From NCBI GenBank assembly GCA_964016875.1, contig OZ024724.1:10836501-10900500 (forward strand): 64,000 bases of DNA, in the 5' to 3' direction. Every line of letters starts with the position of its first letter. Within the stretch, counting starts at the first letter, position 1. Positions 55,164 to 64,000 of the stretch are shown here, in pieces. Origin of the DNA: Fallopia convolvulus (lineage: Eukaryota > Streptophyta > Magnoliopsida > Caryophyllales > Polygonaceae). The position numbers and the translations under genes are program-made. Under the pieces are notes generated by a model. That model saw nothing but the letters and a program-made list of their open reading frames with translations, did no database searches and was not told where the DNA came from.

Positions 55164-56496
55164 TGATAATCACATTTTTAGTATAGTTTTTAGTAGGTTT
55201 TCATCGCTTATTAGGTTTAGTTTTGTTTAGTTTAGGTTTAGTTTTGAGTATTTTTAGATAGTTTTGCATATTTCTGTGAAAAGAGTGGAATCTACGCTAT
55301 TTTGTGAATTTTGTAGGTTTTAGCTAGGAAAGGAGCTAAATGGAGTGGAATTTGGAGCATTACAGCGAAAGACGGAGGAGTGCAAGATTGAAGAAGTCGA
55401 AGCTCGAGAGTACAAGAGGAAGTGTTGAAGAAAACAAAGCCCAGGCTCGTTAACGAGGCCACAAAAAAGAAGATATGGAGTATTATTTTATAATTCACCG
55501 ATCCTAAGCGGGAATTTATTTCCGTATCGGTTGAGTATCTTTTTAGAATCTTTTGGGGTTGTTAGAATATATATTTTAGGTCTTAATATCTTTTTAGATT
55601 TTATTTCTATCTTTAGGGATTGTTTCTATCTTTTTAGGAAAGTTTATATCTTTTAGCCTTTTTAGTTTTTAGCTTTTTAGTATAAATACCCTTCTATCTA
55701 GCATAGAAAGAGAGGGGCTTAATTTTGAGGAGATTTTTGAAGGACCGAAGGAGAGAGAGAAGTCGGATCGGAAGAGGACCGCCGAGGCTCGGTAGACGAC
55801 AGTCGCCGCGGGGATGTTGGTCGTGATTGTGGTTCGGTGTTTTTATGTTTTTTTGGTTTCTTCTGAATCTCTGTAAGACGATATATTTTTATTAATTAGA
55901 ATTTTGAGTTTTGTTTCAATGTTTCTTTTTATTGAAGTTTTTAGTTTCTTAGTTATGATTAGTGAGTATTTCTTTTTTCTAGGATCGGAGTTAAGCCCGG
56001 CATAGTTGAGCATGTTTGATGAGTAAGATTGAGTTGTGAATGCCTTTTATCTTTGATTGAGAATTGTTTGTTGTGCTTAATACCGAGATGAAAGTGGAGG
56101 TAATTTGAGTTTTTAACTGAGTTGAAAGAGGAAGTTACTAACTTGAAGGTTGATATTGTTTGAAAACGAAAGTTTCAAGCTTTAGATCTAAAACAAGCAA
56201 TTAAGTGAATTAGGATGCGAAAGTAGATTAATTTATTTGCTAAGTCAACGAAAGTTGATGACTCTATCTATTTAAAGGCATGATCTTTTCTTCATCCAGA
56301 CAGCCACAATGGTTCGTTAACAACCCTGACAACGTCGTTAACGAGGTTGCTCGTGAGTGTTTTATTTGTTTTTGTTTGATTTTTGTTAGATTGATATACA
56401 AACAACCTTGCTTCCTGTGGAACGATCCTAACTCTGCTATACTCAGCGGGGTCTTGACTTACAAATTTATTTATTGGCCAAGAAACCCTATCAACA
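55164..56496 (+). repeat. 3' LTR of the nested element, with a deletion
   Basis: 1,333 bp. Compared with the 5' LTR it lacks about 150 bp after GGCATGATCTTTTCTTC (56,279-56,295) and has a 17-bp filler (ATCCAGACAGCCACAAT) there. TATAAATA lies at 55,681-55,688. Confidence 0.9.
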
Positions 56497-56501
56497 ACGG
56501 T

Positions 56502-57030
56502 ATGCAAAAGTGCCAAATGGAGATGTAAATGTCGTTTTCTCCTGGTCCTCTGATGCAATAGCAATCTAAAAATACCCTGAATAGCCATCTAAAAAGCAAT
56601 AATAGGAACGACCGACAAGTCGCTCAAGCATTTGATCAATGAATGGCAAGGGAAAGTGATTTTTTCTGGTTACTACATTCAGCTTACGATAATCAATACA
56701 GACTCTCCAGCCTGTCTGGACTCGTGTGGGGACTAATTCCCCATGCACATTATCTACCACTGTAATGCCTCCCTTTTTGGGCACAACTTGGGTCAGACTA
56801 ACCCATTGACTATCAGAGATGGGATAGATCATACCTACCTGTAGGAGCTTCAACACCTCCTTTTTAACTACCTCCATCATTGGTGGGTTGATCCTTCTCT
56901 GTGGCTGTCTGGATGGCTTGGCACCATTTTCTAGGAGGATCCTATGCATACATGTAGAAGCACTAATCCCTTTGATGTCAACAATGGGCCAACCTAGAGC
57001 TGTCTTGTGCTCTTTCAATACCTGCACCAA
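56502..57030 (-). pseudogene. N-terminal part of the inner element's reverse transcriptase
   Basis: Readable motifs are HRILLENGAKPSRQPQRRIN, MEVVKKEVLKLLQVGMIYPI, WRVCIDYRKLNVVTRKNHFP and YCFLDGYSGYF (Asp of RT motif A), running to the insertion point near FAYR. The part close to 56,566 has stops. It joins the C-terminal part at 48,012-48,643. Confidence 0.85.
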
Positions 57031-57575
57031 TTTTTCTTCTTGCTCCTTGGAAATTTTGTTAGAAATAATGACAGGAAAAGTGTCACCATCTCCAAGGAAT
57101 CATATTTTAAATGCTATGGGAGCTGTTTAAGCTCAACTTCAGGTGCTTGTACTACAGAAGGAAGCAATTTCTCGCTAGGGAGAGTTAGTGATATGGGCCC
57201 AATGGCCAAAGCATCAGCAGGAGATTCACAGCAAGCACTTAAATCAACAAGGATCTCATGGTATCTATTAGACAAATTGTTATCCATGCATGAAATTTCG
57301 ATGTCATTCTCTAAAACGATTGTAACTCATCACCATAAGTAGTATCAAAGAAATCTTGCACAATGGGATCAATTACATCAATAGAACAAAGAGAATGGTC
57401 ATCCTGGGGGTATTTTATACCATTATCCATACTATATTTAAATTTCTCCCCATCAAATTCCATAGTTAGGACACCTTTACACATATCAATTTTGTTTTTG
57501 CAGTTTTCATGAAAGGACGTCCTAACATAATGGGTGCAGCATGCACATCATGATCCATATCAAGCACATAAAATA
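57031..57575 (-). pseudogene. protease-RT linker of the inner element, degraded
   Basis: Gypsy polyprotein linker sequence with several stops. No conserved motif is clear enough to name. Frames on the plus strand at 56,888-57,342 are shadows. Confidence 0.45.
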
Positions 57576-58202
57576 TCAGATTATCAACCATGATAAGAAC
57601 ATCTTCAACAACCCCTTTCGGGTAGACTGTGGACTATCAACTAATTGAACAATAACACCAATTTCATGCAAAGGTCCTAAGCATAGTGAAGTGTAAACAA
57701 AATAAGGCATAACATTAATAGAAGCACCTAAATCAAGCATGGCTTTATCTATTTTAGTGTCTTCTATTATGCAGGGAATGCTGAACATGCTTGGATCACT
57801 GCACTTCTTAGGCATTCGTCGTTGAAATACAGAAGAAACATGTTCACTAACCTTAACTTTTTGTTTCCCTTTTAATTTTTGGTTCCTCTTAATAGTGCAC
57901 AACTCTTTCAGAAGTTTAGCAAATCTAGGAACGCTTTTAATCAGATTGAGCAAAGGGATATTTACCTCACACATGGAAAATGTTTCAAAGATCTCCTTGT
58001 CGTTCTCTAGCTTCCTTGTATCTTTCAGTGCATCAGGATAGGGAGGAGGTGGTTTCTGGGAAACAATTGAAGGGAAACCCGAGCGAACAGATTGATTGTC
58101 AAAATCTGAAGCCTGGCCGCGATCGCCATCAGAAAGCCGCGATCGCGGTTCTTGAATTTTTTGGAAATCACCGCCACCGCGATCGCTGCCCGGAGTGGGC
58201 AC
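57576..58202 (-). pseudogene. retropepsin region of the inner element
   Basis: LLNLIKSVPRFAKLLKELCT and FSIPCIIEDTKIDKAMLDLGASINVMPYFVYTSL give the Athila-type protease, with Asp-Leu-Gly at the active site. The N-terminal linker is encoded across GCGATCGC palindromes (58,115-58,205). The frame is open for 208 codons and then ends at about 57,576. Confidence 0.75.
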
Positions 58203-58280
58203 GATCGCGTCTTCAATTTTCTCAAAATCCCGAGACCTCAGTTAAGGGGCCGCGATCGCTGATTGTGGCGGTGATCGCGG
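58115..58280. repeat. GCGATCGC palindrome cluster in the gag-protease linker
   Basis: Centres near 58,122, 58,142, 58,182, 58,204, 58,255 and 58,274. Neighbours within pairs are 19-22 bp apart. The cluster is coding in the linker and lies outside the gag and protease folds. Confidence 0.85.
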
Positions 58281-59692
58281 TTCCTCCGATCTCTCGTTAA
58301 TTTTCGGTAATTCTTTTCCACTTTGTAATGTGATCGCACTCACATTCTCCCTATGATTGATGGGATGTGCTGGCAATTTTCCAGAATCCCTGGCCTCCAA
58401 TTTGCTTACCGCAGTAGCCAATTGACTGATCAGAGTCTCCATATTCTTGATGCCAGCTTATATAGTCTGTCCCATCTGGTCTACTGTAATAGCTAGCCTT
58501 GCAATCAACTCCTCAACATTGGATGAGTTATTTTGGCTCCGAACTGGATGTCTAGGAACATAGGTTTGCCTTGGTTGCTGATTTCCTCCTTGTTGATGAT
58601 TATATTGAGGCTGATTCTGATTCCCATATCTCAGATTTGGATGGTGTGCCCAGCCAGGATTGTATGTATTGGAATAGGGATCAAAACGAGGTCTAGGAGG
58701 TCCATAGCCTCCTACAGCATTAACCTCAGCCTGAGGTTCCTGGAGTTGTGGGAAGGCATCAGAAGGGTGAAGTGTATCAACACAAATTTCACATGCCTTC
58801 AGTTGTTTAGGGGTTCCTTGGTTCATGAACCTCTTCATCATATCCTTCAACTCTGTCATCTCAGATCTTATAACAAAAGAGGAGTCCATAGCATTGACTC
58901 CTTTAGTGCTAGTTCTTTTGTTGAATTGCCTTGAATTCTCAGATAGCTCAGAAAAGAGCTCAAGGGCATCTGCTGGTGTCTTGTTCATCAGGCTTCCACC
59001 ACAAGCTGCATTCACCATCTGCGCTCTTCATCCAGTAATCCACCAAAGAAATATAGTGCTAGGTCTTGATCAGAATATCCATGATACGGACAGCTAGCAC
59101 ACAGTCTCTTGAATCACTCATGATAATCATACAAGCTCTCTCCAACCTGTTGCTCAATATTGCTTAGGCTCTTCTTCAGACTGTTCTGTTTGGTCGCAAG
59201 AAAGTATTTCTCCAAAAATGCCGCTTTCATCTTAGTCCATGTATCTATGAAGCCTGGAGAAAGATAATAGAGCCACTCATTAGCTGAATCCTTCAGAAAG
59301 AAAGGAAACGCCCTCAGCTTGATTAGGTCCTCAGTTACATCAGCAGGCTTCATACTTGAGCAGACCTGATCAAATTCAGCAAGATGCTTGTTTGGATCTT
59401 CTCCATCATGCCCATGGAATTGTAGTAAAAGATGGATCAACCCTGATTTCAATTCAAACTTGACACCATCATTCAGCGCAGGGAATTGAACAGCTAGGGG
59501 CTGTTGTTGAAAGTTTGGAGCAGTTAGCTGCTTCAAAGTCCGATCTCTCATTGTTTTAGTTTCAACAGAATTCAAGTTGACAGGTAATTCACGAAGTAGT
59601 TCCCGAGCTTCACGTCTCAACCTTGAAAGAGTCCTTTCAATCTCCGAATCTAAAGGCAAAATAGAAGAATCAGTAGCACGAGTGTGGACCAA
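58243..59692 (-). pseudogene. gag of the inner element
   Basis: It begins MVHTRATDSSILPLDSEIER (59,692). Capsid motifs are FHGHDGEDPNKHLAEFDQVC, LRAFPFFLKDSANEWLYYL, WTKMKAAFLEKYFLATKQNS and GESLYDYHE, followed by a stop at about 59,111. The second piece (59,018-58,458) has ALELFSELSENSRQF and a Tyr/Asn/Gln-rich tail (YNPGWAHHPNLRYGNQNQPQ) typical of Athila gag C-termini. The last part has LATAVSKLEARDSGKLPAHP. It would form the virus-like particle; two stops break it. Confidence 0.85.
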
Positions 59693-59750
59693 AAATTAGG
59701 GTCCACTCTAGAGTTGGTAACAATAAAAATTTAGAATTAAACAAAAGTGT

Positions 59751-59767
59751 CCCCGGCAACGGCGCCA
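59751..59767 (-). promoter_or_regulatory. primer-binding site of the inner element
   Basis: The minus strand reads TGGCGCCGTTGCCGGGG, 5 bp inside the LTR. It is the same Athila-type tRNA complement as in the nested element. Confidence 0.88.
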
Positions 59768-59772
59768 ATATA

Positions 59773-61038
59773 TGACTGGCTTAAAGTCGTTGATGCTAAA
59801 TCAAAAATAATTCCCTTGTTACTCAACTAGTATAGTCGGTAAGTCGGGGTCGAACCCAAGATACACTTGTAATTCTAAGCAATATTTTTATAAACTATAA
59901 AGTAATAAAGGGGGGATTTTGGAATTGTAAACGACAACTAGGGAAAATTAAACAAAGCAAAACAATGAATCAAACAGGGAAAAAGTTGGATTTTTATCAA
60001 TTAGGGAAAACAATCCTATTCAAGTATCCACTTTTCTTCCTCAAGCAATTGATCATAGATTCAAACAAGTTATTCCTTTGGTTATTCCTATCCTGATCAG
60101 ATATATAACATGGTAACGAGACATGCAAACTTAATATCCAAACAACTCATGAAACGATCATAAATAATATGGATATTAGCAATGAGAACAAGGATAAACA
60201 GGATACATGCAATTGAATTCCAACGAGTCAAACAATTAACATGCATTCAAATCTCTTCTCAATTGTTTTAGTCCAACGAGTCCTAAACCAATTGAGTTGC
60301 TACAAAGATTAGACTTTGCTACGAGAAAACCTACATCTAGCAATAGATAATATTAATTCCAACAAGTTGGCCAGACAAGCAGAAATCAACACAATGAATA
60401 ATAATTACGCACAGGAGAATTGAAATAACATGTAGAAATAAACCTGAATAGAAGAATCTCACAACAACTTGATTCTGAAAAGCTTCAACTTGAATAGAAT
60501 ATGGGAGTTTAGTTCTCCAAAAGAGAGAAAATATTAAAATCTGAAAATATGAAAACTAGGTCTAAGAGAATACAAACAAAGGCTGAAAAGTAAACCTAAA
60601 ATAGTCTCGAACAAGTCGGAATTAAAAAGATATAAAATATAAAATATTAAACTAAGTGGAGAAATCCAATCGCGCGTCAGATCCAGCCAGGTCGCGATCG
60701 CCACCAAACAGAGCCGCGATCGCTGCCAATCTTCAAAGTGCGACTCCAATCGGCGATCTTCAAAACCGCGATCGCCAGCAAACCTAGCCGTGATCGCGTC
60801 CTTAGTGTCATTGCGGTCCTCTCGGCGATCTTGAACTTCCTCGGTGATGTCCACCGCGATCGCCTCTAAGGGTGGCAGCGATCGCTGCCTTCAACATCTT
60901 CAAAATCTTCAAACTCTTCATAACTCTGAACTCTCGACCTTCAAATCTGTTCTTCAATAATGCTCCTAATAGGCCTAAAATACTACACAAATATGTACTA
61001 AAAAGTCCTAGTTATGTTGTACAAAACACAACATATCA
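59773..61038 (-). repeat. 5' LTR of the inner element
   Basis: 1,266 bp, TG...CA, with a single copy of the segment that is duplicated in the partner. GCGATCGC centres lie at 60,697, 60,719, 60,771, 60,792, 60,859 and 60,881. Confidence 0.92.
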
Positions 61039-61760
61039 GTTGCGCATGGGTAGGGCATTGTCTAAGCATCTCCTTGAATCTCTCCCATGTCTCCACAAAG
61101 GTTTCATTAGGCAGCTGGTGGTAGGGGGTAATGCGTTTCCTTAACTCCGTAGTTTTGGCAGGAGGAAAGAACTTTGTCATAAAGAAGTCATGAAAAGCCT
61201 TCCAAGTCCTAACCAAATCAGAGCCTTTCCTGTAAGGTACCACTTAAATGCTTTCAACATAACATATATTAAAGAAACACCATAAACAAAAATAGTGTCA
61301 CATAAAGCAATAAAATTTCTAATATTGTCTATTGGGCCCTTAGTGGGTTTCCCTTCAAACGGAGCCCTCTTAATCACGGATATAAATTGAGATTTGATCT
61401 CAAAGGCTTTCTCCATCTTTGGAAGCACGATTTTTTACTATGGCACCCTCAGTTCTGGGTGCATGTACTGCTTAGCATTCTTTGGAAAGGCATCCAACTG
61501 CTCTTGTAGACGGGTAATGTGCTCTTGCTCACGATCTCTGACAGCTTGTAATGCTTCCATCTCCCTACGGAGGGGGCAGCCATCTGTTGAGACACCTTGT
61601 CAACAGTTGCCATTGCTTTGTTTTTTCGTAATCTGCGGTGGAAGGATCGCTCGAGTTTAGAGTCAACTAATGGATTGAAGACAACTCGGTGTCCTCCAAT
61701 TAGGATACACTGAAACAGAGACAAAAACAAAGAAAACAAGATTAAAAGCAAAAACAAGTT
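61039..61760 (-). pseudogene. N-terminal half of the outer element's gag
   Basis: Pieces read MATVDKVSQQMAA (start region), then KPTKGPIDNIRNFIALCDTI, then WKAFHDFFMTKFFPPAKTTE and ETWERFKEMLRQCPTHAQ up to the TSD of the inner element. Three frames are needed, so indels are present. It continues at 41,831. Confidence 0.75.
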
Positions 61761-62044
61761 CTTAGATGAGGGTCGGTACTGAGGCCTAGAGAGTCAGTAA
61801 CGAGCTTGCAGTGATCCCGTAAAACAAAAACTAAAAAGGAAGAAACAAATGGGTTTTGTTAACATGGTCAGTACCGACCTGACTAAGGTCGTTACTGACT
61901 CAACAATAGTCCCAAAAAGAAGTAGCTAAAAAGAAGAAAACTGGGTTAGCCGACAGGGTCGGTAACGACCCTAGGGGGGTCATTATTGACTCGACAATGT
62001 CCCGAAAAATGCTAAATGAACAAAACTTGGCACAATTAAAGTCT
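61761..62044 (-). repeat. leader of the outer element with three palindrome pairs
   Basis: Between the primer-binding site and gag, TA centres fall at 61,777/61,798, 61,872/61,893 and 61,963/61,984. Each pair is 21 bp apart in GGTCGGTAC- or GGTCGTTAC-type sequence. Confidence 0.85.
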
Positions 62045-62061
62045 CCCCGGCAACAACGCCA
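62045..62061 (-). promoter_or_regulatory. primer-binding site of the outer element
   Basis: The minus strand reads TGGCGTTGTTGCCGGGG, differing from the other two Athila-type sites by two bases. Confidence 0.82.
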
Positions 62062-62067
62062 ATTTGT

Positions 62068-63507
62068 TGAGAGGGTTTCTTGACAACAAATAAATTTATA
62101 ATCAAGACCACGCTGAGTACAAGGGAGTCAAGTTTGCCCAAGAGAGAAAGTCTATTTCATGTTTTGTTACTTGGAGCGCAAGTAATCAATCAGTAGTAGG
62201 ATTATTATCAAAAGAGAGAGATTTCTAAGGTTAGTTGATTTACTTGCTTAGTCAAGTTTGCCCACGAGAGAAAGTCTATGTCAAGTTTTGTTACTTGGAG
62301 TGCAAGTAATCAATCAATAGTAGGATTATTATCAAAAGAGAGAGATTTCTAAGGTTAGTTGATTTACTTGCTTAGTTTCGTTAACTAAGCAAGTAAATCA
62401 ATTAACATTCGTTCAATTAATTAACTTTACTATCTATCTCTTCTACCTCAACTTGGATTGATCAACATTCGTTTCAAAACATTAAGTTGACTATTCTGAT
62501 TAAAGGTTTCTGCTTTCGCTTCAACTATGAACGAGAAATTCCTTTTCCACTTTCGTTTCAAGGATTAAGAACAAGAGAATAGATTCATGTAATAAAAACA
62601 ATCACGACATGATCAAGAGCAAGCATACATAACCATTGTTGGGTTTAACCCCAACCTTAGAGAGAAGGACTACTCACAAATCATAATTAAAAACAAAGCA
62701 ATTGAATTATAAAGAAAGACTTACAAACTGAATTCAAAACAAAACTTGTCTTCCAAGCAATCTCCAATCTCGTCTCTCTATCTCTCGCCCCTCTCCTCTT
62801 ATTCCTCTCTTCCTCCAAATTCCCCTCCAAATGATGATTGAAAAACTAGGGCTAGACAAGAGTATTTATATAGAGAAAATTAAAGCTATCTATAAGGAAA
62901 TAAATCTCTAAAAGATATATCACTTAAACTATCTAATAATATAAAGATATGGGATAAAATTATTAAATGCGCTGACTCGGGTTATTCGCTACCGACCCAT
63001 TTACCCACGGTATCGACCCTATCAAGGTCGGTAGAATTCTGTTGAAAATTCTTCACTTGGGTATCTCATTATCAACCTTAGTGCCCTCGATACCGACCTT
63101 GTCACCCTCGTTATCGACCACCACATGATCGTTACCGACCCCCTTCAGCCTTGAAAAAACCTTGTAATTGAGATATCTCCTTCATTAGGGGGTCGTTAAC
63201 CTTCGTTTTTGTTATGACTCTTGTTCCTTAGGCTTGGTAAAATGTTTCTAATCTTCATTCATATCTTCATTTGGATATTCAATGTCACTCTTGAGTGATT
63301 TTCTCGCCTTTTTTGCTCCACTCCTTAAACATGCTTCAAAACAGCTCCAAAACCTAAAAAAACACCACCAAAACTTATGTAGACTCCATATCTTAAGGAA
63401 ATACGAAAACCTACACAAATGACTCAAAACAAAACACAAAACTAAAGAAAAAGACTCAAACATATTAAAAACACATCCTAAAAACACAACTAAAAAGGCG
63501 GATATCA
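62068..63507 (-). repeat. LTR of the outer element, shared with a tandem neighbour
   Basis: 1,440 bp, with a tandem duplication of about 124 bp at about 62,127-62,378 (GAGAGAAAGTCTAT...GATTTACTTGCTTAGT) absent from the partner. TATA-like TATATAAATA (minus) lies near 62,861-62,873. The sequence after its right end is retrotransposon interior, not unrelated DNA. Confidence 0.85.
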
Positions 63508-64000
63508 AAATACCCCTACATAGTTTTGCTTGTCCTTACGCAATCAACTAGACATCAACCAAAACCACCAACACATTCTTCAAGACTATGCCCTTATCAA
63601 AAACAACATCAAAGCACAAGTAGAACAAATACACAAGTGATTCTAACGTCAATACACATATATGAGCAACCTTAAGCAAAAGCAACTATAAATCCAACCT
63701 CACAAGGGTAATGTATTTCACTCAACTCTCAAGTGTTTAGACATATAATAACAACTCTCAACTCAATCCAAAATACAAAAACTCATAGTCATTGTTACTT
63801 ATATGACCAAAATCTCCACCAGAGATGTTAAAACATATAAAAATCATCAAGAGAACTTAGGCTCAATGAAAAACTTCATAGAGGATTCCATTCGGTCGGG
63901 TTGTAATGGGGCTTGGTAATAACAATAAGTCATGGAAATATTCTGATTTGTGGTGCTAAAAATCCTGGTTTGTGGTGGCAATGTATAGAAGCACCTAATT
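63508..64000 (-). mobile_element. 3' interior of a second outer-type element in tandem
   Basis: It matches 37,282-37,760 closely along its whole length, including the purine tract next to the LTR and the CCATTCGG...GGTTGTAATGGG block (63,889-63,908). A second copy of the same element therefore continues beyond the window and shares the LTR at 62,068-63,507. Confidence 0.82.

Larger units (their letters stand above)
48644..56496 (+). mobile_element. nested non-autonomous Athila-like element (plus)
   Basis: LTRs 48,644-50,135 and 55,164-56,496; primer-binding site 50,139-50,156; polypurine tract AAGTATGGGG before the 3' LTR. The flanks are GCGGT (48,639-48,643) and ACGGT (56,497-56,501), a 5-bp duplication with one change. 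The interior keeps a short gag-pro tail remnant and an ATHILA-ORF1-like ORF but no RT or integrase. Its solo LTR relative is at 966-2,483. GTTAAC palindromes recur in pairs 21-23 bp apart, in both LTRs, the leader, ORF3 and the 3' region. Confidence 0.92.
41832..61038 (-). mobile_element. inner Athila-like Ty3/gypsy element (minus), gag-pol plus third ORF
   Basis: LTRs 41,832-43,236 and 59,773-61,038; TSD GTTGC (41,827-41,831 and 61,039-61,043); primer-binding site 59,751-59,767. Order on the minus strand: gag, retropepsin, RT, RNase H, integrase, then an ATHILA-ORF1-like ORF before the 3' LTR. This is the Athila layout. Excluding the nested element at 48,644-56,496 it is about 11.3 kb. About 27 GCGATCGC or near-match palindromes lie in the LTRs, the gag-protease linker, the RNase H-integrase linker and the region after integrase, and none in the conserved domains. 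Stops in several domains mean it is no longer active. Confidence 0.9.
34800..63507 (-). mobile_element. outer Athila-like element (minus), gag and protease only
   Basis: LTRs at 34,800-37,281 and 62,068-63,507 (TGAGAGGG...GGATATCA on the plus strand), a primer-binding site at 62,045-62,061, gag, retropepsin and a long 3' non-coding region are present. No reverse transcriptase, integrase or third ORF belonging to it is found, so it depended on other elements. It is split at 41,831/61,039 by the inner element. Its 5' LTR is followed upstream by more internal sequence (63,508-64,000), so it is part of a tandem rather than a simple insertion. GGTCGGTACCGACC- and GTTAACGACC-type palindromes recur throughout. 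Confidence 0.8.

Noticed and set aside
41832..61038. GCGATCGC is the HIP1 palindrome of cyanobacteria, suggesting bacterial origin or contamination
   Set aside because: The sites lie inside a plant Athila-like element with LTRs, a tRNA-type primer site and a target duplication, and the rest of the window is plant transposon DNA.

Overview
This is an intergenic, transposon-built stretch of a flowering-plant nuclear genome, most likely a dicot. It is AT-rich and contains GT-AG introns, Athila-type Ty3/gypsy retrotransposons, an L1-type LINE, Helitrons, a Mutator-like element (MULE) and small MITEs. I find no ordinary single-copy host gene, no tRNA or rRNA gene and no CRISPR. One short unrecognised gene fragment is present at about 28.1-28.3 kb.

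Layout. 1-6.6 kb: a copia-like LTR split by an Athila-like solo LTR, followed by a decayed LINE. 6.6-11.6 kb: AT-rich repeats and non-autonomous Helitrons. 11,575-26,764: a 15.2-kb MULE with a perfect 10-bp target duplication. It carries two convergent genes: a plus-strand ULP1-like gene of about 11-12 exons whose three catalytic positions all look lost, and an intact 717-codon minus-strand FAR1/MULE transposase. 26.8-32.1 kb: more Helitrons, a Harbinger-type MITE and a Stowaway-type MITE. 32.1-64 kb: insertions nested five deep. A LINE (minus) holds a copia-like LTR (minus), which holds an Athila-like element (minus, gag and protease only). That element holds a larger Athila-like element (minus, gag-pol plus a third ORF, 41,832-61,038, TSD GTTGC). 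The innermost is a non-autonomous Athila-like element (plus, 48,644-56,496) inserted in the reverse transcriptase of the previous one.

The most unusual signal is shared by unrelated elements. Each family carries its own short motif, repeated many times in its non-domain DNA and spaced by about 21 bp (two helical turns). The MULE has about 80 copies of AAAAGTGCATT, all in one orientation, in introns of both genes and in intergenic DNA. The autonomous Athila-like element has about 27 copies of GCGATCGC. The two non-autonomous Athila-like elements have paired GTTAAC or GGTACC palindromes. In Arabidopsis VANDAL MULEs, element-encoded VANC proteins bind short motifs in the element's own non-coding DNA and remove silencing. 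The MULE here pairs its motif array with a protease-dead ULP1-like protein. The Athila-like elements pair theirs with an ATHILA-ORF1-like third ORF. I propose, as inference, an element-specific self-recognition system. All comparisons were made by eye.
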